Assembly (NCBI RefSeq): GCF_901709675.1
Contig: NC_051087.1
Location: 15,819,067 to 15,883,066, forward strand
Length of the DNA stretch: 64,000 nt
Reading direction: 5' to 3'
From: Syngnathus acus
Lineage: Eukaryota; Chordata; Actinopteri; Syngnathiformes; Syngnathidae
A program made the translations under genes and the position numbers. Shown in pieces: positions 46,001-58,000 of the stretch. Each line of letters opens with the position of its first letter. The first letter of the stretch is position 1. The notes under the pieces are model-generated. The model ran no database searches. It was not told where the DNA came from and saw only the letters and a list, made by a program, of their open reading frames with translations.

Positions 46001-49000
46001 TATCCAAATTAGGGACTGATAATAATATATGTTTTGTATTAATATATGTATGTCATATTATCTGTTTCAGGTAAAACACTCTCAACGGATGAATGATCCT
46101 CCCCTCAGACCTTGGGTAGCAATAGCGAAAGATGGTCAGATCCTGTGCTGCCACTGTACCTGCATGGCTGGATTGGGTGAAACATGTTCACATTCAGCAG
46201 CATCCCTGTTCGCCCTGGAGACATGAATACGTATGAAGACGGCCACTTCATGCACATCACTACCTTGTCAGTGGCTGAAACCATCAGCATCGCACATAGA
46301 ATATGCTGAAGGATGCAATATCGATTTTGCCCGTCCAGCCCAGAAACGAAAGTCAGAAGTTTCAACTCCTGAGGAAAGTGCTGCGAGAAAACTGCTGAAT
46401 GTTCCTCCACCAACTGAAGAGCAGAAAGCTGCCTTTTACAAGGCTTTGTCTGAATGCGGTGGAAGACCAGCAATTTTGAGCATTGTCCCTGACTATGCTG
46501 ACAACTTTGTGCCAAGGGCAGTGAAGCAAAAGCTTCCTGTACCTCTCTCACAGCTGTACGATTCTGGCAATATGAAACTCAGCCCAGATGAACTTGCACT
46601 AAAATGCCGGTCAGAGCTGGAAAAGTTACATTCCATTACCAGAGAGCAGGTTTGTATTTTTTTCGCACTTAGTAATTAATATATATATCATAAATAATTT
46701 ATTGTTCTCCAACCTGTTACAAATAATCTAATCATAGTGAAAACAATTTTTATTAAAATGTTTTTCAGATATCTGCGGTTGAAGAAGAGTCCAGGGGCCA
46801 AGCAACATCACATCTTCACCAGCGGGTAGTTGATCATTTTCACGAGGGACAGACTGGGAAATATTGACAAGTGCTGCTGCTGCTGCCAATGCCCTCTCGC
46901 GGTCTCTCTTGCGCTGCTTGAGATTTTGTCTTCTCTCAAAGATCTTCAATGAACATTTGAGTTTTCGTTTGTGAGGTGACTGGGTATGCTCAAATATACT
47001 TGGCACATAGTCTGGGGATAGTGGATCTTTGCTTTTTGCACCTGAAACAATTAAACAATCACATTATTCGTAATGACTACCATAAATAATTAAGCACGTT
47101 GTTGAAGGGGATATACCCAGTTCAGTTTGTTTCGTAATGGCATTTCATAACTTGACATATTAAAAAACTCAATAGAGTGAAATCATTCAGTAAACTGTAC
47201 CTGTCTGTTCAAGTTGCTACCATTTTTATTTTTTGTTTATTTTTGCATGATGCCTCATCTGATTGGCTTGAAAACTTAACCAATAAAAATTTTAACCTTG
47301 TGCCAATGGCTTGAAAACTTTATCAATGTAGATTTTACCTTGTGCCAAATGAAGTAACAAAAAGCCTCTTGTTCAAAAATGCTTCATTAAATAAAAATTG
47401 TTTCACAAGGTTCATAATAATTTCTTTTGAAATTTCCTAATGCATTCACTCATGAGAATTAATTGTTCAATTCCAATATGATTTTCAAGCCAATCAGATG
47501 AAGCATCATGAAAAAATAAACAAAAAATAAAAACGGAGGGGGGGGGTGTGAACTGAAGAAATCATCCCATTCCCTGCCTTGCTGCTCTTGCTGCCTTTCT
47601 AAAAATGCACCCAGCATTTTCAACAATCATATTTGTATCATCCCATATTGTATTATTTCACATTTTGTGAAACAAATCAGGGGTGAATAGTTTACATACC
47701 TGATATGAAGTGCTCATTGCATATCCTTGTGTAAATCGTAGGTTTCCATCGTTCACGACGAATCGCCGCGATCCATTTATCGCGTTTTTGGATGTTTGCC
47801 GGAAATCTATAGAAGGTTTATCGCCTCATCTATTGCTACATCCAACAGCACAGCAGGTTTCCGGCATTTTCAAGCTCAAATAGCAGCAGATGTAACAAGA
47901 AAGCGTGTGTGAGTCGTTGACCGGCACTGAAATGTTGACCGGCAAGATGGCCGCCAAGCTAATGTGCGCGGCTGATGACGTCAGCTGCAAAGCCTCTATT
48001 AGTGGGAGCACTGAGCTTGTTTCTCAGAAACGAGCCGGTCCCATCTAGGCGTAATCGGAGACAATGACACCCGAAGTGGTTAAGGTTTGTCTTTTAATGC
48101 AGGATGCTTGGTCTCCATGTGCCGAAGCAGTTTTGAGGGCTTCATTGCCTCGTTAGCTAGCCTGTCACCACATATTATGCAGAGTGGGCTTGGCGCGTCA
48201 GTCTTTTAAATGCAGCTTTCCTTTTCTTAGAAGTCGTAGCCTCTTCTTCTTCCGTCTCCTCATTGGGCTTTTTTCCCTTTCCGAAGAAGCTTTCCAAACA
48301 TCTCTGTTTCTTGCTCATTTTTGCTTGCTTCGCGGGCTCAACTGAGGTGACATGTCACGTGACCGAGACGAGCGTCTTGACCTGAACCGACGGATGTAAT
48401 TGGGAGAGAATCGCCAATTTTTTTATATTTTTCAAAATAAATACTTACTCATTTTTGCTAGCTTTGCGGGCTCGACTGGGGAAACATGTCATGTGACCGG
48501 GACGAGCGTCTTGACCTGAATTAATTGATCGTCGATTAAAAAATTTTTTTTTTTTTCTGTGTGGCTTGGCGGCCCGGTACAAAGTGACCCACGGACCGGT
48601 ACCGGTCCGCGGCCCGGTGGTTGGGGACCACTGCTCTAGACCCTGCAGACATTTTCTTGGCCCTCGGTGTCGCTGAAAAGGTAGCGTTTTGCGAACGAAG
48701 GTTACGAGACGGAACATAAGGAACAACTAGGTCGACGAGATATGAAGGCGCTAAGCCATGCAGTGATTTATAGGTTAATAGAAGAACCTTGAAGTCACAT
48801 CTTAAATGGACCGGGAGCCAATGTAAGTTGCCCCGTGAGGATATGTTCCCCCCCCTTATTTTGAAAACGGTGAGTGCTGGACTCCAGCTGTTTTTTTTCT
48901 GTCTTCCTGGGGGTCTGTTCAGGTTGTGTGGCAAATTTGAACAGGTTCCCTCATTCCTAGCCCAAGTTACAGGGGGGGAACACATCCTCACAGCTGCCCC

Positions 49001-52000
49001 GTGAGTATATGTTCCCCCCCCCTTATTTTGAAAACGGTGAGTGCTGGACTACAGCAGTTTTTTTTCTGTCGTCCTGGGGGTCTGTTCAGGTTGTGTGGCA
49101 AATTTGAACAGGTTCCGTCATTCCTAGGCCAAATTACAGGGGGGGAACACATCCTCACGGCGGCCCCCTGAGGATATGTTCCCCCTCCTTATTTTGAGAA
49201 CGGTGAGTGCTGGACTCCCAGCTGTTTTTTTTTCTGATGATTTGTGCAGTGATACCATTATTACTGCACTTTATCAATTTCTTTGGCCTTATTTTGGTCA
49301 AACAACTTTGTTTCTTAATCATATAACATACATCAAAAATTATAACTTTAAACTTTATTAAGAAAAAAAAGAATTAATTTTTTTAAATAATAATAAAATA
49401 AAATAAAAAAATACAAATTTTAATAAAAAAAAGCAAAATGGATTTCAAGCAAGCTTCAAATATTTAGCATTTAATTTCTGTACATGTACACAAAAAAGAG
49501 CCTTCGGTTGGAGGCTCCCCGACACATACAAGATGGAACCACCTGCAACACTCGTCACACTGAATCTGGTAAACAAAGAAAAAAGCAAGATCATACAATG
49601 CAGCACATTTACAATAATTTACAACGAATGTGTAATTCAATATATTTCTTAATCATCACATGCATTAGTTAACAAGACCTGAAATAATTACTCATCTGTT
49701 GTCTGTGTCATGTGTAGCTTCCCCACAAACAAAGCACAAGTTAGATAAATCATCTGTGAAAACAAAGACAGAAGAATTGATATAGTACTTCCCTGTGTAA
49801 AACTTAACTGAGTTGTATATAGCATTGATAGCACAGTCAGGACCATTCTTTGGGTGGCAATAACATCTCTTGGGTGCATATTACTTACCAGTCTCTAATA
49901 GAAGTGTGGTGGCAATTTGCAGCCTGTACCTATTTACATCATGTGCCTTTGCTGAGAAATCTATTTCTTCATTTGAAAGAAGATGTTCTGCAAACTGAAA
50001 AAGACAATGTCAGATGTTTACAGTGCATAAAGAATGCTTTAAATGTTTGCCATCTTTAGCCTATATATCATACAAAAGATTCTGCTGTCAGACAATAATT
50101 TGTTTTAAATTAGTTTTTTTAGTTTTGAGTAATGTTTGATTAAGTTTTTGCATAATTGAGTGATATGAGTTTGGTAAATCTAGTCTGTAAATCAAATGCA
50201 TACTTTCAAAGCAAATACAACACAAGAGGTTGAATCTTGTTGCCTGGGATGGGGGACAGTGCCACAAGTCCACCTGGAAACATTGCACCCTTTCTTGCGC
50301 ATGAACGCCCTGAAATATAAGAGCCAGTACATATTATCACAAATTTCAAGTTTTATCCGTCAATTACATAATTTGTATTGGTAAAAACAAAAACCTAGTC
50401 CACTTTCAAAAGAAAGCGCACATCTTCAGTTAAATGTTGATATCACAATAGTACTCTGACTTTTAGAAGCTGTGCTTACCGGGTTGATTCCAGGCATTTT
50501 TTAATGTCCATTTGAGACTCACCAAGAGGATCAACTAGTAAGGACCTTTTTTCTCCTGGCATGATTGCCTATATTTTAAACACAAAAAATGAGGTTTTAT
50601 TATTCATATGCATGAATTATTAAACATTCTGCACATAACTATATATTTTTTGCTGTAATGTTACTCCTCTTGTGGCATTAAAACATTTCTTTACCGCCAG
50701 CTTCCAATGCTTATGCTCATTGACAATGCCAATAAGTTTGTATTCCACCGGGTTGATCTAAAAATAAACAGAAGAAAAAAATACGTCTGTCAATAATTTC
50801 AGTAAAATGCGTAAAGAACAAAATTAATGCCAATTGAGTTTTTTAATAAAATTGTTATGTCTTAATAACGTTGTTGGGCCACTAATTGGCCCGACAACAA
50901 TATTAAGACATTTAACTTCTTAACTTCATTGATAATTTTGCAAGATATAATTCAATAAACAGGGCAATACAGACACACCTTGAGTCTCTGGCTCTTTCCA
51001 TTCCATAAATTTGTCATTGCAAATGAGTCAATACCTTTTCCACGCTGATTTGGTTGCGTTTGTTCACCAACAACAGGAGGTACGCGTTTATAACCTGTAA
51101 TTGAAACGGCAAACAAATTGAAACAGAAACTAAAACTTAAGTTTCTGACGTTAGTGTAGAAATTAGCAGGTTCTGCAATGTGAATTTTTGGTGCGTCTCT
51201 GGATCTAATTTGCTTGATTTATGTACGTTGTGTATCTTACCCTCAACGTCGTAAAAATAAGCTTTTCTTCTCAATACGTACTTCTCCTTCTTCGTAATAC
51301 CATTTGGGTATTCTTGTTTTGTTTTGTAGGCAATAATTTGTTGGTAAATAGTTGGGTCCATTGTGCGGCAGCGTATTGTTGTCAGAAAACAATGGCGAAA
51401 TGACGCGAAGTGCGCACTTACAAGGTGGGGTAAAATGGGTGCTTTGGTGACAAGTTTGAATTCAAGACAATATTGTTTGACCAACAAAGGAAAGAAAACA
51501 TTATTATCTATTTGTTTATTTATTTATTTAACATCCAATATTGTATAGTTATCAGTGCACAAATCATTTATTTACATATACACCGTTTTAAATGGGGGGG
51601 AACATATCCTCACAGGGCACACCGTTCTCAAAATGGGAGGGGGGCACAAATTCTCACGGCTTGACATTTTTTATAGAGTTCCTGTTACAATTTTTATCCC
51701 CCCTCCCCACCATCTGTCACTTTGCTTGGGACAAAAGGAGCCTTCAGAACTTAAATTTCTTCTCAATTATTCATTCAAATCAATTCACTCAAATCATTCT
51801 CGTTATGAAAGATTTGATCACAAAACGTGTGTGGCTTTTTCTTAAATGAACACGTTTGACATTGCTATAGTGTCAGCTTTTAATTATATTGCGCTGTCAT
51901 TTTAAAGCAAATTAATAAATGCAACAATATTAATTTGCTTTGAAAATACCTGAGTACCGTAATTTTCGGACTATAAGTCGCGGTTTTTTTCATAGTTTGG

Positions 52001-55000
52001 GTGGGGGGGCGACTTATACTCAGGAGCGACTTATATACATATATATGTTTTTTTTCACTTTTTTGGGCATTTTATGGCTGGTGCGACTTATACTCCGGTG
52101 CGACTTATAGTCCGAAAATTACGGTAATAAAATGGATGGATGGATGAATGATGATCACAATTAAGTAGAAAGTCTCCTTTGTAATATATACTCCTTGTAG
52201 CCTGTACCCAAAAAGAGGAGTTTCTTTGCATCGAGGTTTATGCAAAGAGCTCACGTAATTATATTGTTGCTTTTTGGTGAAGTGAATGAGTGTTCCGTCT
52301 GTACGACTGGTCTTTGAATGCACCCCGCTTCAATGGCAGAACGCGGAGGAATTTAAAGACATCAAATGAGAATAATCCTTTCTAAAAATTAAAATTGACT
52401 GACGCAAACGTGAGTTCTTCATGTTTTTATTGAAAACAACATAGTGCTGACGCCGTACGACATCGGTTTTTCGCTTTCCAAACAAGGCGTGCGCGCTCCC
52501 GCGGCAGGGGGAACAAAATCTCACGGGGGAACCAAATCAAGCACAACACCGGAAACAATTCACGCATAAAATGGGGCTCCCCGTCAGTTGACAAAAGACA
52601 CGCTTTTTCTTGGAGGCACGATTACCATGTTTGCAAACCTTTTAAGGCCGAATCTTGTCAATGGACTGATCTCTACAGCTGCACAACCAAGAAGAGGGAA
52701 GACTACCTGGAATGGCCCGAGTACTTCATGGCTGTGGCATTCTTGTCAGCTCAGAGAAGCAAAGACCCGAACTCACAAGTGTGTATTGTGTCCAAACTTA
52801 AAACGATTCAGTTTTTGTTGGAAGGGCTGGTTAAGGTTTAAGTTTAAGCCTTAACCCATAATCCTCTGCCTGACATTTCAGGCTTTAGTTAACATCCATC
52901 CATCCATCTTCTTCCGCTTATCCGGGGTCGGGTCGCGGGGGCAGCAGCTTCAGGAGGGACTCCCAGACTTCCCTCTCCCCAGCCACTTCATCTAGCTCAT
53001 CCCGGGGGATCCCAAGGCGTTCCCAGGCCAGGTGAGAGACATGGTCTCTCCAGCGCGTCCTGGGTCGTCCTCGGGGTCTCCTACCGGTGGGACATGCTCG
53101 GAACACCTCCCCAGGGAGGTTTTAGTTAACATGCACAGGCAAATGAAGTTCTATTAATATATAATGCGTGTGCGTGCGCAAGCGTTCCAACAAGTTGGTT
53201 CCAAAGAAAAACCGTCACAAAGATTGTAAGTTTTTATACAGCTATAAAAATGAGTAAAATGGCATGGTTGCACCAACCTTTTAACTTTAAAACTATATTG
53301 ATGGATTAACCCGTACAGATTAGGGATGGATGAGATCATTAAAGTCACAAATATATTTTTGGATCCGAAAAACACGTGAAAATCACGAACGTATTTGTGA
53401 ATCTGAAAAACGTGGAAATCACGAATATATCTGTGGATCTGGAAAAACAAAATTGTGGATGTATTTGTGTAAATAATTTTGACACAAATCTCACCTCATA
53501 AAACATGTTAAGATTTTAATTCAGTTGTCTTGTGTGCATTAATTTGTTCTTGTCATATTGGCATAGCTTGCCTTTGTAACGTGGGCAATGGTGAAGAAAT
53601 ATGAATAAGGACCAGGCGAGCATGACCGTCGTTGCGCGGGCTTTTTTTTTTTTTTTTTTAAATACAGTCAAAACTCGGTTTTCGCACGTCCCGGTTCTCG
53701 AACAAATCGGGATTCGAACAAAAAAATCTAAAGTTTTTTGCTTCGGTTCTCGAACAAATTTCGGAGGTCAAACCTCGCGAGATGAGCCGAGAGGACCCGA
53801 GAAAACCCGACCGCGCAGCCCGGATGCCGACTGACTCCGTTGTTATTGTATTTTCGTTACTTTGAGGAACCCCTAATCATGCCTCCAAAGAAAGCAAGTG
53901 GGAGCAGTTAAGCCATCCTAAAACTCAAAGACGCTCTTAAAGCAATGCAACAGTGAGCGCCCGGCGCGCTGTGGTTGCGCGATCGGACCAAATTAAGCTC
54001 CCTGCGCACTGAGGTCCACTTAAATTTTGGAAAGAACATCAGGACTTTAAAAATATTTTCTAAATTTCAACGATGGCTCTGTCACAATAATGCGACCAGC
54101 ACGGTGCAGATGCGCAGTCGGCGGCGCGCTACGGTTGCACGTTTGGTGTTGCGCTGCAGTTGCGCGATCGGACAAAAATGCGCAAATGAAAAAATGCTTA
54201 AAAAATGCAGGGTTTTTTTTAGTCTTGGAACGGATTAAATTTTTTCCCATTATTTGTAATGGGACAAATAGATTCGGAATTCGAACGATTCGCTTCTCGA
54301 ACTGCTTTCTGGAACGGATTGTGATCGAAAACCGACTGTAATTCCTTACGTCATCTGGAGCAGGTATTCATGGGAAAAAAGAGGCACCAGACCCTTGAAA
54401 ACCAAAATTTATTATTATATTGGAAATTGGTGTAGTGTTCAATTTCTCGAATGATCCATAGGATAATCGGCTCCATAAAGGTTCATTAATGACAGCCCTA
54501 GTTATTTTTGTAATTACAGGTGGGGGCCTGTATAGTGAACCAGGAGAATAAGATTGTTGGCATTGGCTACAATGGAATGCCTAACGGCTGTGATGATGAT
54601 CAGCTGCCTTGGGCTCGGTCGGCGGCTGATCGTCTGGACACTAAATATCCCTATGGTAATGTGTTACTTGAACAAAAATTGACTTGTCATAACAGCATCA
54701 ATTATTACATGACTTTATTCCAAGTGCTCACTCATGAGTGTACACTCTGTACTATAGTCCATTGCATGGCCTATGTCACAATGACGTAAGGGTGCTAGCT
54801 GGAGCAGGGATCGCACGGCATTTGCTACGTTGCCAATGACGATTTGAAAATGAATTTGGCGAGATAAATATTTCCCAAGCTCGCTACTCAGGTGAAGAGC
54901 TGATTTGTTTGATAAAACTCTCCTTGTGGAAATTGTCTCAAAAGCTGTCATTTTGAAATGAAAATGTCCGTTTGCGAATCAAATAATCCCACATTTCTAA

Positions 55001-58000
55001 ATGGGGCCAGTGATGCATATGATTGACGATTGTCATCACAATATGGCTTTCAATCCAATAGCATCATTTATAGTATATTCCACATTGCAGTGAGGCTAGC
55101 AATGTATCGGCATTGCTACTAACATAATATTGATAAGCACACTGCACCAACAATGTCTCAGCACCTGAGCCGTGGCAAACAACAAACAAAGTTTAGTTTT
55201 CCGTATCCGTGCCCACAAAAAAAGAAGCAAGATGACACGGCGAAACAAGCTTTTAACCGGGACTCAACTTGTCAAATTCCCAGGGATATGACATGGCATG
55301 GAGAAAGGAATGTTTTTTGTAAAGCGTTTTTGAAAAGAAGCCATGGGTTTTTGAGTTAGTTTTATATTATATTACTAAACACAAACAGCATGATCGCACT
55401 TTAAGCTGGGTCTGCACAACATGGCTCATAGTGGTTTGAGGTTCACCATCCAAAAAGGCGTAATAGTTCACTCTAGTAGTGTATTGTTCATTTAAATTAT
55501 TGTCATTTTATGCTGCTTTGACAAATGTATGCAACCTTATCTGTCAGCCTTTTTTTTTCACTGTTTTGAAAAAAAAACCTCTTATATTTAAAATTACATC
55601 ATAGTCACATACAGCACCAATTCAACATTGAAGACAAACTCAAAAGTGCTTCTTGTTAATCAGCCAGACTCAGAACATACACAGGTGCATTATATTAATC
55701 ACCGGGTTGTGTCCCACAGTGTGCCATGCAGAGCTCAATGCCATCATGAACAAGAACAGTGCTGATGTGAAGGGCTGTACCATCTATGTTGCACTGTTCC
55801 CCTGTAATGAATGTGCTAAACTCATCATCCAAGCAGGTTGGTAATGGTGTAATTTCTATTGGCTGATTGATGATGATTTTCTTTTGTTAGTGATGGATTT
55901 AAGTTGAAATGCTAAGAAAAATGCTGATTTATTTGGGGGGAAGGGGGGGGGGGTTAAGTAATGGTTACTGGCTTTATGAAACTGCACTGAGAACTATTTT
56001 TACTCCCATAGTTAAATAGTGTAACAACAGTATTAAAAATGCTCTTTGCATGTCTAATAACATAGTTGTACAGTACCTTGAGATATGAGTTTAATTTGTT
56101 CCATGACCATCATTCAAACGACATTCCCTATTGAAATGAATAGAAATGCAATTTATCTGTCCCAGCCATAAAAAAAAAAAACATTTATTTTTGTTATGTC
56201 ATTACTAAAGGGTTAGGGACTATTTACCGTATTTTTCGGACTAAAAGTCGCTCCGGAATATAGGTCGCATTAGCTATAAAATGCACAATAACGTGAAAAA
56301 AAACATATATAAGTCGCTCCGGAGTATAAGTCGCATTTTGGGGGAAATTTATTCGACAAAATCCAACACCAAGAACAGACATGAACGAGCAACAACAGGC
56401 TAAACGATAGGTATGCTAACGTGACATAAACACAAACGAAGAGCTGAGAACGGGCCTGACGTAACATTCAGAGTTATTCAAAAAACTATTACATAAATAA
56501 CACGTTTATAAAACCATCTGTGTCACTCCAATTCATTAAATCCATCGATCATCCTTTGTCAACAATGGGTGCGCGCCGCTGACGGCGCTTGCACTTCAAA
56601 ATATTCCACAGGCCCATATAACGATATATACATTATATATCAAATAACTATTGTATAAGCAATACTATTATCAAACCATCTGTGTCACTTTAAATCATGA
56701 AATCCATTGATCAAATTCCTCGTCCTTTGTCAACAACGCCGCGCGTGCGCTCTGACGTCAGCCTTGTCGTTATTCCACAGATCTAGTATATAACTATATT
56801 GTAGCGTTAACAAAGTACAAGGAAAGACGTGGGTTTGGTAAACGGCTCTTTATTTAACAAAACAAGAGTTCAACGAGCTAACAACTACTGAACTGTAACG
56901 ATAAAAACATATACAAGTTGCTACACGAAAAATAAAATATATCAAATAACTATAACATAAATAGTTCACCACCACACGGCCCCAAGCACCGGTGTCGACT
57001 TCCAGGCGTGTGGCGGCGTGGACTTCCATCCCCGGAGGTGGCACTTCCAGCCACGGAGGTGGAAGAGAGCTCCATAGAATAGGACTGGGCGTGCGTAGAA
57101 GCCATGTCCGAGCCCCATCCACCATCCCCGGACAGCCACCCGGCCGTGCGCCGGCCCCAGACTTCCATCCACGGAGGTTAAAGAGAGCTCCGTAGAGTGG
57201 GACCGGGCGTACGTAAAAGCCATGTCCGAGCCCCATCCACCGTCCCCGGACAGCCACCCGGCCGCGCGCCGGCCCCAGACTTCCATCCACGGAGGTTAAA
57301 GAGAGCTCCGTAGAGTAGGACCGGGCGTGCGTAAAAGCCATAATAGTTTTTCAAACCTTCTGTGTCACTCCAAATCATTAAATCCTTCAAACTCTTCGTC
57401 CTCCGTGTCACTTACAAACAAAGCCGCTAATGATGCCGGTAGTACGTGGGGCCCTTGTCATCTTCGTCGTCCTGTGATCAATCTTTGTCCTTTTTGTAAA
57501 CTGCCGCGCCACGCCGCGCTGCTGACGTCACTTGAAATTCAAATTACAGTAATCCCTTGCTACATCGCGGTTCGTTTATCGCAGTTTCACTTTTTTTTTT
57601 TTTTTTTTTTAATTTTTGAAGAAATTCACATATAAGTCGCTCCTCAGTATAAGTCTAGTATATAGTCCCCACCCAAACTATAAAAAAAACTGCGATTTAT
57701 AGTCCGAAAATTACGGTACTCTTATTTATTTTCTTATTTGTTTAATTAAATAAGAATGTTTCTGAAAGTCAATTGACTTAAACATTTTTACAAGTATTTA
57801 AAAATACAAAAAAGTGTTTAATAAACAATAAAGTGTATAAAACTACAATGAAGGTTAATAAAAGTCTTGTGTGGATATTGTAACAATATATTTACTCTTG
57901 TTTATTTTTTAAATAAGAATGTTTCTGAAAATCTGTTTGACTTTAAAAAGTTCACAAAAGTGTTCAAAAATACCAAAAAGCATTTAAAAGTACAAATACA

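Larger units (their letters stand above)
45270..47997. mobile_element. Unclassified TIR element with SWIM/YqaJ-type and THAP genes
   Basis: The termini AGAGGCTTTGCAG and CTGCAAAGCCTCT are perfect 13-bp inverted repeats. Further in, imperfect similarity resumes (GCCGCCATCTTGGTGGTCAA against GGCGGCCATCTTGCCGGTCA). The hAT paralogue at 40426-40436 shows the empty site. Comparing the two implies a 2-bp AT duplication (45268-45269, 47998-47999). Two convergent gene remnants meet at about 46800. I do not know its superfamily. Confidence 0.8.
45042..48633 (-). mobile_element. hAT with BED-type ends, enlarged by a nested element
   Basis: It has the same family ends as 40240-41166 and an 8-bp duplication CTCTAGAC (45034-45041, 48634-48641). 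Its BED-ORF region (about 48060-48330) is shortened. The element at 45270-47997 is inserted in it. Confidence 0.9.

Noticed and set aside
55153-55359. 68-codon ORF in dctd intron 3
   Set aside because: No domain, no splice support and no repeat match that I can recognise.
56850-57341. 163-codon minus-strand ORF
   Set aside because: Same minisatellite artefact as above, in another copy of the TIR element.
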